Below, in pieces: positions 1 to 8,820 of a stretch of 40,642 nt of DNA. Under the pieces are notes generated by a model. That model searched no databases and had not been told where the DNA came from. It saw only the letters and a program-made list of their open reading frames with translations. The position numbers and the translations under genes were made by a program. The stretch comes from Actinomycetota bacterium (lineage in GTDB: Bacteria; Actinomycetota; Nitriliruptoria; Nitriliruptorales; Nitriliruptoraceae). Position 1 is the stretch's first letter; every line of letters starts with the position of its first letter. The DNA lies in contig JAHWKY010000037.1 of assembly GCA_019347575.1 (NCBI GenBank), forward strand, positions 1 through 40,642. Reading direction: 5' to 3'.

Positions 1-2
1 TG

Positions 3-1532
<1,530 letters not shown>

Positions 1533-1563
1533 TCGCTCGTGCCCGGCCCGGAGGAGACCACGC

Positions 1564-1803
1564 ATGGCCGAGACCGATCTGCCGGAGCCGACCGAGGAGG
1601 ACGAGCGACGGGCCCTCGAGCTGTACCGGTTGGTCGAGGACAACGTCCTGCGCGCCACGTCGCCAGGCGATGAGCGCTGCGGCAACTGCCAGTACTACCT
1701 CAACCCCGGCGAGAAGCTGTCCTACTGCTGGCACCCCAAGCTCCGCATCCTGGTCGATGCCGACTGGTGGTGCCAGTGGTGGGAGCAGATCCCCGAGGGG
1801 TAA
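1564..1803 (+). CDS. Small HiPIP-like iron-sulfur protein, no export signal
   Basis: This 79-residue protein ends in a cysteine block spaced as in high-potential iron-sulfur proteins: C-x2-C, twelve residues, C, fourteen residues, C. The context (CGNCQYY, then YCWHPKLRILVDADWWCQWW) parallels the classic ending in which the third Cys is followed by xxPGKLxNxxGWCxxW. Such proteins hold one [4Fe-4S] cluster and carry electrons at high potential. The N-terminal half is acidic and shows no Tat or Sec signal, whereas known HiPIPs are normally exported, so it would be cytoplasmic. GGAGGAG lies just before the ATG. It follows the katG fragment, perhaps in one transcript. The assignment rests on cysteine spacing and local similarity only; a zinc-binding protein is the alternative. 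Confidence 0.6.
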   Translation: MAETDLPEPTEEDERRALELYRLVEDNVLRATSPGDERCGNCQYYLNPGEKLSYCWHPKLRILVDADWWCQWWEQIPEG

Positions 1804-1910
1804 GTCCGGTACCTGAGGTGGTCAGACGCGGGTGATGGGGATGCGACAGCCGGCGCTCCACGGGGCGTGTCTGCAGGTTCGACACTCGCAAGGGATTCCC
1901 TGCCGTCCCG

Positions 1911-1916
1911 TACGCT
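1911..1916 (+). promoter_or_regulatory. -10 box of an apparently leaderless promoter for the cysteine desulfurase gene
   Basis: TACGCT lies six bases before the GTG start at 1923, so transcription should begin at or next to the start codon. There is no Shine-Dalgarno sequence before that GTG, which fits a leaderless message. No clear -35 box is seen. Confidence 0.45.
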
Positions 1917-1922
1917 CCTGGC

Positions 1923-3080
1923 GTGTCCCGCGTCCACCTCGATCACGCCTCCACCTGGCCGCTGCGCCCCGAGTCAGCCGCGGCGTACCGCGACGCGGCC
2001 GCGGTGGCCTGGGCCGACCCTTCCCGCGGGTACCGCGAGGCCCGCGCTGCTCGCGACCTCCTCGACCGCGCCACCGAGACCGCGACCGACACGCTCGGGG
2101 CGACGGACGGGATCGTGTGGACCGCATCGGGTACCGAAGCGATCCACCTGGCGGTCCTCGGATCGGCGCGCGCGGCGGTGCGGCGTGGCGACCCCCGGCG
2201 GCACGTCGTCACGAGTGCGGTCGAGCACTCCGCGGTCCTGGGTGCGTGCGAGCGACTCCACGACGAGCACGGCTTCGACCTCACCGTGGTGGACGCCACC
2301 GCGTCCGGGGAGGTCGACGCCGAGGCGGTCATCGCTGCGCTTCGCCCTGACACCCTCGCGGTCCACCTCCAGCACGCGAACCACGAGGTGGGCGCCATCC
2401 AGCCCACGCACGAGGTGGGCGTGGCCTGCCGTGAGCGGGGCGCGCTGTTGCACGTCGACGCTTGTCAGACGGTGGGCCAGCTCGGAGTGACGTTGGGCCA
2501 GCTCGGAGCGGACCTGCTGTCCGCCTCCGCGGTGAAGTTCGGCGGTCCGAGTGGCGTTGGTCTGCTGGCGATCGGTGAGCGCGGCCGCGTTCGCGCGCTC
2601 CTCGACGGCGACGACCGCCAGCGCCGTCGTCGGTCGGGTCTCGAGCCGGTTCCGGCGATCGCCGCGTCCGCCGTCGCGCTCGCCGTGGCGACCGCGAACC
2701 TCGACACCGAACGGTCGCACCGCGAGCTGCTGCGGAGGCGCCTGCGTGAGCTGCTCCCCCGACGCGTTGCCGACCTGCAGGTCCACGGGCCACTGGCGGA
2801 CGCCCACCCCGGGATCGTGGCCGTCTCGGCGCTGTACGTCGAGGGCGAGGCGCTGGTAACCGAGCTCGATGCCGCCGGCTTCGCGGTCCACTCCGGCTCG
2901 TCGTGCGCCACGACCTCGGGGGAGCCGTCGCACGTCCTCGTCGCCATGGGCGCGCTGACGCACGGCCACGTCCGGGTGAGCGTCGGTCCGTCGAACTCCG
3001 AGGACGACATCGAAGCCTTCGTCGAGGCGTTCGTCGAGACCGTCACCCGCCTACGTGAGACGGCGGGGGTCGGGCGGTGA
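1923..3080 (+). CDS. Cysteine desulfurase (NifS/IscS-type aminotransferase class V)
   Basis: A PLP enzyme of 385 residues that should take sulfur from cysteine as a persulfide and release alanine. It opens with the family's HLDHASTWPL (usually YLDNAATTP). His102 in EHSAVL stacks on the cofactor, HVDACQTVGQ carries the cofactor Asp, and Lys205 in SAVKFGGPSGVG is the Schiff-base lysine. Cys328 in HSGSSCATTSGEPSH is the persulfide-carrying residue. The residue before the lysine is Val instead of the near-universal His, a departure worth noting. The stop codon overlaps the tusA-like start (GTGA), so the two proteins are likely made together and pass sulfur from one to the other. The GTG at 1923 is preferred because a -10 box sits directly in front of it. 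Whether it serves Fe-S, tRNA thiolation or molybdopterin cannot be read from sequence. Confidence 0.88.
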   Translation: MSRVHLDHASTWPLRPESAAAYRDAAAVAWADPSRGYREARAARDLLDRATETATDTLGATDGIVWTASGTEAIHLAVLGSARAAVRRGDPRRHVVTSAVEHSAVLGACERLHDEHGFDLTVVDATASGEVDAEAVIAALRPDTLAVHLQHANHEVGAIQPTHEVGVACRERGALLHVDACQTVGQLGVTLGQLGADLLSASAVKFGGPSGVGLLAIGERGRVRALLDGDDRQRRRRSGLEPVPAIAASAVALAVATANLDTERSHRELLRRRLRELLPRRVADLQVHGPLADAHPGIVAVSALYVEGEALVTELDAAGFAVHSGSSCATTSGEPSHVLVAMGALTHGHVRVSVGPSNSEDDIEAFVEAFVETVTRLRETAGVGR

Positions 3081-3319
3081 CCGCGGACCACGCCGACCAC
3101 GTCGTGGACGCCCTGGGGCGGGCGTGCCCGATCCCGGTCATCGAACTCGCCAAGGTGGTCGAGACCGCGGCGATCGGCGACATCGTGGAGGTGCTCAGCG
3201 ACGACCCGGCGTCGAAGGTCGACGTGCCGGTGTGGTGTCGCATGCGAGGTCAGCGGTTCCTGTCCCAGACCGAACGCCCCGATGGCGGCTGGGCCTTCCG
3301 GGTCACGAAGCTGCGTTGA
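3077..3319 (+). CDS. tusA: TusA/SirA-family sulfur carrier
   Basis: An 80-residue protein with the TusA hallmark CPIPV (Cys17-Pro-x-Pro20) after DALGRA, and the expected continuation VVEVLSDDPASKVDVPVW. The cysteine accepts persulfide sulfur from a cysteine desulfurase and hands it on, in well-studied cases to tRNA-thiolation proteins. Its GTG start overlaps the desulfurase stop by four bases, which is direct evidence for coupled translation and a desulfurase-to-TusA relay. The last 17 bp overlap the 3' end of the convergent membrane-protein gene. The real acceptor is not encoded nearby, unless it is the molybdenum-cofactor route suggested by moaA about 4 kb away. Confidence 0.88.
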   Translation: MTADHADHVVDALGRACPIPVIELAKVVETAAIGDIVEVLSDDPASKVDVPVWCRMRGQRFLSQTERPDGGWAFRVTKLR

Positions 3320-4154
3320 CCTCGGGGCGCCGCGGCAGGCTCAGCGCCAGGATCAGCGTCCCCGTTGCCCCGAGCAACGCGACGAACCCCGTGCCCGGCT
3401 CGAGACGGGAAGCGAAACCGAGCGCCGCAACCTGCTCCTGCGATGACATCAACAGCAGGAGATCGGCGACGATCTGCCCGACGAAGCCCACCGCGAGCGG
3501 CGTCGCGATGGCCACCGCCACTGCCCACGGCCGGCTCGTGGCCGCGGCGGCGATGACCAACAGTGCCGTCACGATGACGAGCAGGTTGACCTGGCCTTCC
3601 GCCGTCGTGGGCGCGAGCTCGATGCGGTACGCCAAGGTCCCGAGAGGAGGGAACTGCTCGAGTGGGGGCAGCCGCACGACGAGGCTGGCCCAGGTCGCCA
3701 CCATCCCTCCCGCGATCACGATCCAGCCGCGCACGTCGGGCACCGCTTGGAACAGCGTCACCTCCGTCTGATCACGCAGGGCCAGGAGCGCGACGACACC
3801 CAAGGCGACGACCGACACGAACGTGACGAGGGTCAGCCACATCCAGAGGTCCGCGTGCCCGAGCATGTGGAGCAGTCCCACGACGCCGGGGATGGTCAAG
3901 GCGCCGATCGCAGCGAGCAGCCCGAGACCGATCCTGACCCGCGATGTGGCCGCCGACCACGTCAGCGCGACCGCCGTGACGAGCAGCGCCAGGTGGAGCA
4001 GGGACAGCGCGGCGGTCGTGGCCAGCACCGTGCCAGGGCCGGGCTCGGTTGCCGTCAGGATCGCGTGGATGTCGAGGGCCGCACGCACCAGGACGACTGG
4101 GAGACCCAGCAGCCGGACGAACCTGATCTTCTCGTCCGTGGTCATCTCCGGCAT
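3303..4154 (-). CDS. Multi-pass membrane protein of unknown function
   Basis: This protein of about 283 residues is nearly all hydrophobic segments, I count roughly eight, separated by short loops. Examples are VLATTAALSLLHLALLVTAVAL, starting near residue 41, and WIVIAGGMVATWASLVV in the middle. No recognisable domain, catalytic motif or signal peptide was seen. An ATG at 4145 (TTDEKIRFVRLLG) is an alternative start nine bases downstream; a longer frame reaches 4265 but its extra residues look non-coding and cross the promoter region of the next gene. The gene converges on tusA, overlapping it by 17 bp, and is divergent from the acyl-CoA synthetase. I cannot suggest a function. Confidence 0.7.
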   Translation of the reverse strand: MPEMTTDEKIRFVRLLGLPVVLVRAALDIHAILTATEPGPGTVLATTAALSLLHLALLVTAVALTWSAATSRVRIGLGLLAAIGALTIPGVVGLLHMLGHADLWMWLTLVTFVSVVALGVVALLALRDQTEVTLFQAVPDVRGWIVIAGGMVATWASLVVRLPPLEQFPPLGTLAYRIELAPTTAEGQVNLLVIVTALLVIAAAATSRPWAVAVAIATPLAVGFVGQIVADLLLLMSSQEQVAALGFASRLEPGTGFVALLGATGTLILALSLPRRPEVNAAS

Positions 4155-4195
4155 CTCGGACGCGCAGTGTGCCCGCACGTGTCCCGCGACGTGAC

Positions 4196-4201
4196 TAGCT
4201 T
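4196..4201 (+). promoter_or_regulatory. Candidate -10 box for the acyl-CoA synthetase gene
   Basis: TAGCTT lies 33 bases before the preferred GTG start, leaving a short leader that holds the GGAGAG ribosome site. It is one of several TAGNNT boxes in front of genes in this window. No convincing -35 box is visible. Confidence 0.4.
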
Positions 4202-4234
4202 CGACTCCCCGAGCCCATGACCGGAGAGCGAGCC

Positions 4235-5875
4235 GTGGTCGACAGCACGATGCAGAACTACCCACTGACCTTGACCCAGATCCTGCGGCACGGCGCCAAG
4301 GTCCACGGACAGAGCGAGGTCGTCACGTGGAAGGGCGACCACGCGGAGCGCGTCACGTTCGCCGACACCTACGAGCGCATCGAGCGCGCCGCGAAGGCGC
4401 TCGAGAAGCTCGGTGTCGGCCAGGGCGACGTGGTCGCGACGTTCATGTGGAACGACCAGGCGCACACGGAGCTGTACTTCGCCGTGCCCTGCATGGGCGC
4501 AGCGCTGCACACGCTCAACATCCGCCTCTTCCCCGAGCAGCTCGCGTACGTGATCAACCACGCCGAGGACAAGGTCATCATCGTCAACGACTCACTCGTG
4601 CCGCTGCTGGCGCGGGTCAAGGACGAGCTCACGACGGTCGAGACGTTCGTCGTCGTGGGCGACGGTGATGCCTCACCGCTGGGCGACGACGTGCTGCGCT
4701 ACGAGGAGCTCATCGAGGTCGAGACCCCCGGCTATGACTGGCCCGACCTCGACGAGAACACCGGTGCGACCATCTGTTACACCTCCGGGACGACGGGCAA
4801 CCCCAAAGGGGTCGTCTACAGCCACCGCTCCCAGTGGACCCACACCTTCGGAGCCATCGCCGGCGGCTTGAAGGTCAGCGACAACGACCGCTGCCTGGTC
4901 ATCGTCCCGCAGTTCCACGCCAACGCGTGGGGCCTCATCTACATCTGCTGGGCTGCCGGCGCGGACATCCAGCAGCCGTCGATGTTCCTGCAGCCCGAGC
5001 CACTCGCGGCGTTCATCGCGGAGGCGCAGCCGACCTTCGCCGCGGCCGTCCCGACAGTCTGGAACGGACTGCTGCAGTACGGGGCGCAGGCGGAGATCGA
5101 CCTCGGCTCGCTCCGTGAGGTCGTTGTGGGTGGTGCCGCGGTGCCGCGCTCCATGATCGAGGCGTTCAAGGAGCGCTACGACGTCGAGATCCTGCAGGGC
5201 TGGGGTATGACCGAGATGAACCCTCTCGGCACGCTCGCCCACCCCCCCCGCGGCGTCGAGGACTGGGAGGAACAGATCGACTGGCGGACCAAGGCCGGAC
5301 GCATCGTCGCCGGCGTCGACATGCGACTGATCGACGACCATGGAGACGAGGTGCCGTGGGACGGCAAATCGATCGGGGAGGTCGAGGTGCGCGGACCTTG
5401 GATCACCGCGAGCTACTTCAAGATCGAGGACGACGAGAAGTTCCACGACGGCTGGCTCCGCACCGGCGACGTCGGCGTCATCGACGGACGCGGCTACATG
5501 CAGATCGTCGACCGCTCGAAGGACGTCATCAAGTCCGGTGGTGAGTGGATCAGCTCGGTCGATCTCGAGAACGAGCTCATGGCGCACCAAGAGGTCCTCG
5601 AGGCGGCCGTGATCGGCGTGCCGGACGAGAGGTGGACCGAACGCCCCCTCGCCGTGGTCGCGACCGGCGACGTGAGCCAGCTCACACCTGCGGAACTCGC
5701 GATGTTCCTCGAGGACCGCGTCGCCAAGTGGTGGGTCCCGGAGCGCTGGGCGTTCGTCGACGAGATCCCCAAGACGAGCGTCGGGAAGTTCGACAAGAAG
5801 GTCCTGCGCGCGCGTCACGAGGAGGGCTCGCTGGAGGTCCACACGATCGCGAAGGAGGGCTTCGAGGGGAGCTGA
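4235..5875 (+). CDS. Medium/long-chain fatty-acid-CoA ligase (ANL superfamily)
   Basis: An AMP-forming acyl-CoA synthetase of about 546 residues that activates a fatty acid with ATP and then loads it on CoA. The start STMQNYPLTLTQIL is typical of actinobacterial FadD-like ligases. The P-loop core YTSGTTGNPKGVVYSH, the GWGMTE motif, the RTGDVG turn, the hinge with VDRSKDVIKSGGEWIS and the C-terminal catalytic lysine in KTSVGKFDKKVL are all present in order, so it should be active. GTG at 4235 is chosen because GGAGAG (4223-4228) stands before it; the ATG at 4217 has no such site. Its stop codon abuts the stop of the convergent channel-like gene with no space between. The chain-length preference cannot be read from sequence. 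Confidence 0.9.
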   Translation: MVDSTMQNYPLTLTQILRHGAKVHGQSEVVTWKGDHAERVTFADTYERIERAAKALEKLGVGQGDVVATFMWNDQAHTELYFAVPCMGAALHTLNIRLFPEQLAYVINHAEDKVIIVNDSLVPLLARVKDELTTVETFVVVGDGDASPLGDDVLRYEELIEVETPGYDWPDLDENTGATICYTSGTTGNPKGVVYSHRSQWTHTFGAIAGGLKVSDNDRCLVIVPQFHANAWGLIYICWAAGADIQQPSMFLQPEPLAAFIAEAQPTFAAAVPTVWNGLLQYGAQAEIDLGSLREVVVGGAAVPRSMIEAFKERYDVEILQGWGMTEMNPLGTLAHPPRGVEDWEEQIDWRTKAGRIVAGVDMRLIDDHGDEVPWDGKSIGEVEVRGPWITASYFKIEDDEKFHDGWLRTGDVGVIDGRGYMQIVDRSKDVIKSGGEWISSVDLENELMAHQEVLEAAVIGVPDERWTERPLAVVATGDVSQLTPAELAMFLEDRVAKWWVPERWAFVDEIPKTSVGKFDKKVLRARHEEGSLEVHTIAKEGFEGS

Positions 5876-6925
5876 TCACGTCACCTCCTCGGCCTCGATG
5901 GGGTCGGTGAGCTGCAGCGTGCGGTGGCGCTCGCGCCCGGTGCCGAGCTGCTCGACGTCCCACCCGCCGTGGTGCAGCAGCGCCGCCAGCAGCCGCCGAC
6001 GCAGCCCGAGCTGCTCGGCGGCACGGTCGAGATCGGCCGCGGTCGGAGTCGGTACGCCCCGCTCCCTCAGACCGTCCAGGTCCGGCCACGGCAGCGGCTC
6101 GTCCGTGGGATCGATGTACGCCTTCTCCATCGTGGCGAGGTACTCGGTCACGGCGCGACGGACCGGTAGCACCGCGGTGCGGTCCATCGCACCGTCGGCC
6201 CGCCCGGCGAGCAGCGTGAGGGCGTCGTCGAGCGCGACGATGCTGGCGGTCAGACCGGTGTGTCGCTCGAGCGACCGGAAGTAGAACAGCAGCGGGTAGG
6301 CGAGGTGACGTTCCGCCTGACCCACGATGCGTGGAGCCAACGCGATCAGGTGTAGATCGAGCTGCCCGAAGCCCGACCCATCCCAGGCGCGTTCGATGAT
6401 GCTGTGTGACGTATGGCCGAGCGTTGAGATGTAGCCGGCGGTCTCGCGGGCGTTGACGACGGCGGACACGATGGGCAGGACGTAGGCGATCGAGAGGCTG
6501 ATCAGCGCGAGGCCTGATGCGGCTGCCAGCAGCTCGACGAGGCGCCACCACCCGGTCACCTCGACGCCGCTCGAACCCAGCCCGATCACGGTCGCCCCGC
6601 CGACGTACAGCCGGTCTCCGAGCGTCCCTGGACCCTCACGGGCCACGTGGGTGATGGCGTCGGGGCTGAACACCAGCGTCCAGCCCACGACGAGCAGGAC
6701 CAGCCACATCGTCAGGATGCTGAAGAGGATCACGGGACCGGCGACCTGCAGGATGCGCCGGTTCGGCACCCGGCGGTGCAACCGCAGCGCCACGGCCCAG
6801 ATGGCCTGCGCCAGGCGACCGGTGAGCGGTCCGCTGCCGCCGCTCACGGCGACCGTCGTCGACACGAGGTCAACGAGGACGGCCGCGAGCACGGCCGTTC
6901 CGAGGGCGATGGTGAGCGCTTCCAC
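5876..6925 (-). CDS. Two-helix ion-channel-like membrane protein with degenerate selectivity filter
   Basis: A protein of 349 residues with an N-terminal helix, then a pair of helices near residues 60-85 and 120-150 flanking a re-entrant-like segment, and a soluble C-terminal half of about 190 residues. The layout resembles the two-helix potassium channel fold. The segment where the filter should be reads TVIGLGSSGVEVTG, not TVGYGD, so selectivity for potassium is doubtful. The cytosolic part (from NARETAGYISTLGH on) is mainly helical and has no recognised ligand domain. Possible roles are a channel of altered selectivity or a receptor-like derivative. Back-to-back with fadD at its 3' end. 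Confidence 0.6.
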   Translation of the reverse strand: MEALTIALGTAVLAAVLVDLVSTTVAVSGGSGPLTGRLAQAIWAVALRLHRRVPNRRILQVAGPVILFSILTMWLVLLVVGWTLVFSPDAITHVAREGPGTLGDRLYVGGATVIGLGSSGVEVTGWWRLVELLAAASGLALISLSIAYVLPIVSAVVNARETAGYISTLGHTSHSIIERAWDGSGFGQLDLHLIALAPRIVGQAERHLAYPLLFYFRSLERHTGLTASIVALDDALTLLAGRADGAMDRTAVLPVRRAVTEYLATMEKAYIDPTDEPLPWPDLDGLRERGVPTPTAADLDRAAEQLGLRRRLLAALLHHGGWDVEQLGTGRERHRTLQLTDPIEAEEVT

Positions 6926-7031
6926 GCCACCACGTTGCCCCGCCTCGAGCGTGGTCGACCGACGTGCACCCGTCCGAACGGGGCCGCAACTGCTCGACGG
7001 TTCCCCGCTACCCCCCCGGATGCCGCAAGGT

Positions 7032-7068
7032 TGAACCGCTGAACCTGGCTGGCGGGTTCAACGGTTCA
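7032..7068 (-). terminator. Hairpin just past moaA
   Basis: TGAACCGCTGAACC and GGTTCAACGGTTCA form 14-bp arms around a nine-base loop, 19 bases beyond the moaA stop. The only imperfection is a C-A mismatch on the plus strand, which becomes a G-U pair in a minus-strand transcript, so the RNA stem is complete only in the moaA direction. There is no U-run. It is probably the moaA transcription end. Confidence 0.6.
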
Positions 7069-7086
7069 GCCTTCTGGTTGGCCCCG

Positions 7087-8100
7087 TCAGCCGCCGATGT
7101 AGCTCATCTCGACCTTCGGCAGGTCGCGACGCGCACCCGCGCGCAGCTCGCTGTAGCGGTCGGTGCGGCGCTCCCACGTGTCGCGGATGCGGGTCTCGAG
7201 GTCGGCGTCCGACGCGCCGTCGCGCAGCGGAGCGCGCAGGTCGTGTCCGTCGACGCCGAACAGACAGGTGTAGAGCTCGCCGATGGCACTCAGGCGAGCG
7301 CGGCTGCACGTGCGACAGAACGGCCGGGTGACGCTCGCGATCACCCCCACCTCACCGCTGCCATCGGTGTAGCGATAACGCTCCGCCACCTGTCCTCCGG
7401 GACCGGGCTCGATGGGTTCGACCGGCCAGTTCCGCGCGATGGTGGCGAGCATCACGTCGGCGCTGAGCACCTCGTCGGGGTTCCAGCCGTTGGTCGAGCC
7501 GACGTCCATGTACTCGATGAAACGGACGATCACGCCCCGCTCCCGGCCCCAAGCCGCGAGGGGAACGATCTCGTTGTCGTTCGGGCCGCGCTTGACGACC
7601 GCGTTGACCTTGACCGGGACGAGTCCCGCCTCGATGGCCGCGTCGATGCCCTCGAGCACCACCTCGACCGGCAGGTGCGTGTCGGACACCTCCCGGAAGG
7701 TACGGTCGTCGAGCGCGTCGAGGCTGACGGTCACCCGGCCAAGGCCGGCCGCTGCCAGCGGCTCCGCGAGGTAGGGCAACAGCGAGCCGTTGGTCGTGAG
7801 CGCGAGATCCTCGATGCCGTCGATGGCCGCGAGCATGGCGACGAGGTCCGGCAAGCCCTTGCGAAGGGTCGGTTCTCCCCCGGTGAGCCTGACCTTGGTC
7901 ACCCCCAGACCGGCGAAGATCCGCACGAGCCGGTCGATCTCCTCGAAGCTCAACAGTTCGTCCCGCGGCACGAACGCGAAGTCAGGGCCGAACCGCTCAC
8001 GCGGCATGCAGTACCGGCAGCGGAAGTTGCACCGGTCGGTCACCGAGACACGCAGGTCGGTCAGCGGCCGGGCGAGGCGATCGCGGGGTGGGGCGCTCAT
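7087..8100 (-). CDS. moaA: GTP 3',8-cyclase, molybdenum cofactor synthesis
   Basis: A radical-SAM enzyme of 337 residues that starts molybdopterin synthesis by rearranging GTP to 3',8-cyclo-dihydro-GTP. The N-terminal cluster motif is CNFRCRYCMP, followed by the SAM-contacting LTGGEPTL. The C-terminal second cluster is supplied by FCRTCSRARL and the later Cys in GELYTCLFG. The protein ends in the catalytically required Gly-Gly (SYIGG). ATG at 8100 is supported by a TAGGCT -10 box seven bases upstream, implying a leaderless message. No other moa gene is in the window. The upstream TusA/desulfurase pair could supply sulfur to the pathway, but that link is inference. Confidence 0.95.
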   Translation of the reverse strand: MSAPPRDRLARPLTDLRVSVTDRCNFRCRYCMPRERFGPDFAFVPRDELLSFEEIDRLVRIFAGLGVTKVRLTGGEPTLRKGLPDLVAMLAAIDGIEDLALTTNGSLLPYLAEPLAAAGLGRVTVSLDALDDRTFREVSDTHLPVEVVLEGIDAAIEAGLVPVKVNAVVKRGPNDNEIVPLAAWGRERGVIVRFIEYMDVGSTNGWNPDEVLSADVMLATIARNWPVEPIEPGPGGQVAERYRYTDGSGEVGVIASVTRPFCRTCSRARLSAIGELYTCLFGVDGHDLRAPLRDGASDADLETRIRDTWERRTDRYSELRAGARRDLPKVEMSYIGG

Positions 8101-8107
8101 GGTGCCA

Positions 8108-8113
8108 AGCCTA
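8108..8113 (-). promoter_or_regulatory. -10 box for leaderless moaA transcript
   Basis: On the minus strand the hexamer TAGGCT ends seven bases before the moaA ATG, so the transcript should begin almost at the start codon. No Shine-Dalgarno sequence fits between them. Confidence 0.45.
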
Positions 8114-8147
8114 CGCCCCCGCCCCCGAGTCACGCGCGGTCCCGTCG

Positions 8148-8189
8148 GTGTACCGGTCCTCTCGGTCATGACCGAGCAGAGCGGTACAC
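8148..8189. promoter_or_regulatory. 42-bp interrupted palindrome between moaA and the ECF sigma gene
   Basis: The centre CTCGGTCA/TGACCGAG is a perfect 16-bp palindrome. Outside it, GTGTACCG and CGGTACAC form another perfect pair of arms, and the arms as a whole match at 18 of 21 positions. It lies in the divergent region, just upstream of the moaA -10 box and before the sigma gene start at 8259. The layout suits a two-tier operator for a dimeric or tetrameric regulator of one or both genes. A hairpin with an RNA role is the alternative. No regulator can be named. Confidence 0.45.
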
Positions 8190-8258
8190 GGACGCGTGAC
8201 ACGCCCCGCCGGACTCGTGCGTGTGGTTGGGTGGAGGGTCCGTGGCGCAAGGGGGTTG

Positions 8259-8675
8259 GTGAGCGGGGCGATGCCGGAGGCGGCCGCGGCGTTCTGCGCC
8301 GCTGAGTACCCACGCCTGGTAGGTGGCCTCGCCCTGTACGTCGGTGACGTGCACGTCGCCGAGGAGTTCGCCCAGGAGGCGCTCCTGCGAGCGTGCCGGC
8401 GGTGGGAGTACGTGTCCGGTCTCGAGTCGCCGGGCGGCTGGACATGGCGGGTGGCACTCAACCTCGCGAACAGCGCGTTCCGGCGTCGGGGCGCAGAGCG
8501 GCGTGCCCAGGCCCGGCGCCCCGCCGATGCCACCATCCACATCGACGCTGATCCCGCGGAAGCGACCGCGGTCCGTCGCGCGGTCGCGGCCCTCCCCCAG
8601 CGCCAGCGCACCGCACTCGTGCTGCGCTACGGCCGTGACGTTCGACATCTGGGAGCCGTGAACCCGTCGATGTAG
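8259..8675 (+). pseudogene. ECF sigma factor truncated in region 4
   Basis: A frame of 138 residues. Residues 10-75 fit sigma region 2 (YPRLVGGLALYVGD, then EEFAQEALLRACRRWE and GWTWRVALNLANS). The start of region 4 is seen in VAALPQRQRTALVLRYG. Where the helix-turn-helix that reads the -35 box should follow, the sequence turns to RDVRHLGAVNPSM and stops. Intact ECF factors are about 165-190 residues, so the promoter-recognising end is missing and the product should not direct transcription normally. GTG at 8259 has AGGGGG before it; ATG 8271 is an alternative. The stop codon sits inside an inverted repeat (8666-8715), which may mark the lesion. No anti-sigma gene follows. Confidence 0.7.
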
Positions 8676-8715
8676 GTGTTCTGGTGCGATACGGCACCGG
8701 ATCGCGTACATCGAC
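8666..8715. repeat. Nested inverted repeat at the end of the truncated sigma gene
   Basis: Outer arms GTCGATGTA and TACATCGAC are perfect nine-base complements. Inside them CTGGTGC and GCACCGG pair at six of seven positions around a six-base loop. The sigma stop codon is within the left arm. It could be a cruciform, a terminator or the footprint of a rearrangement that removed the sigma 3' end. Confidence 0.5.
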
Positions 8716-8776
8716 TCGATCGACGCCCTTCACGCCCGAACGCCGCCGTCGCCGTGGACTACGCCACACAACGCGG

Positions 8777-8802
8777 GACGGGAGCCCCAGAGGGCTCCCG
8801 TC
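8777..8802. terminator. Strong hairpin between convergent genes
   Basis: GACGGGAGCCC and GGGCTCCCGTC form a perfect 11-bp GC-rich stem with a four-base loop. It lies 18 bases beyond the erpA stop on the minus strand and about 100 bases past the truncated sigma gene on the plus strand, so it can serve both. No U-tract is present, as is common in high-GC bacteria. Confidence 0.7.
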
Positions 8803-8820
8803 ACCGTGAAGCGGAACGAG

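Noticed and set aside
1822-1891. Minus-strand cysteine-rich reading CECRTCRHAPWSAGC near the HiPIP-like gene
   Set aside because: It is very short, has no start or ribosome site, and lies in the promoter region of the cysteine desulfurase gene.
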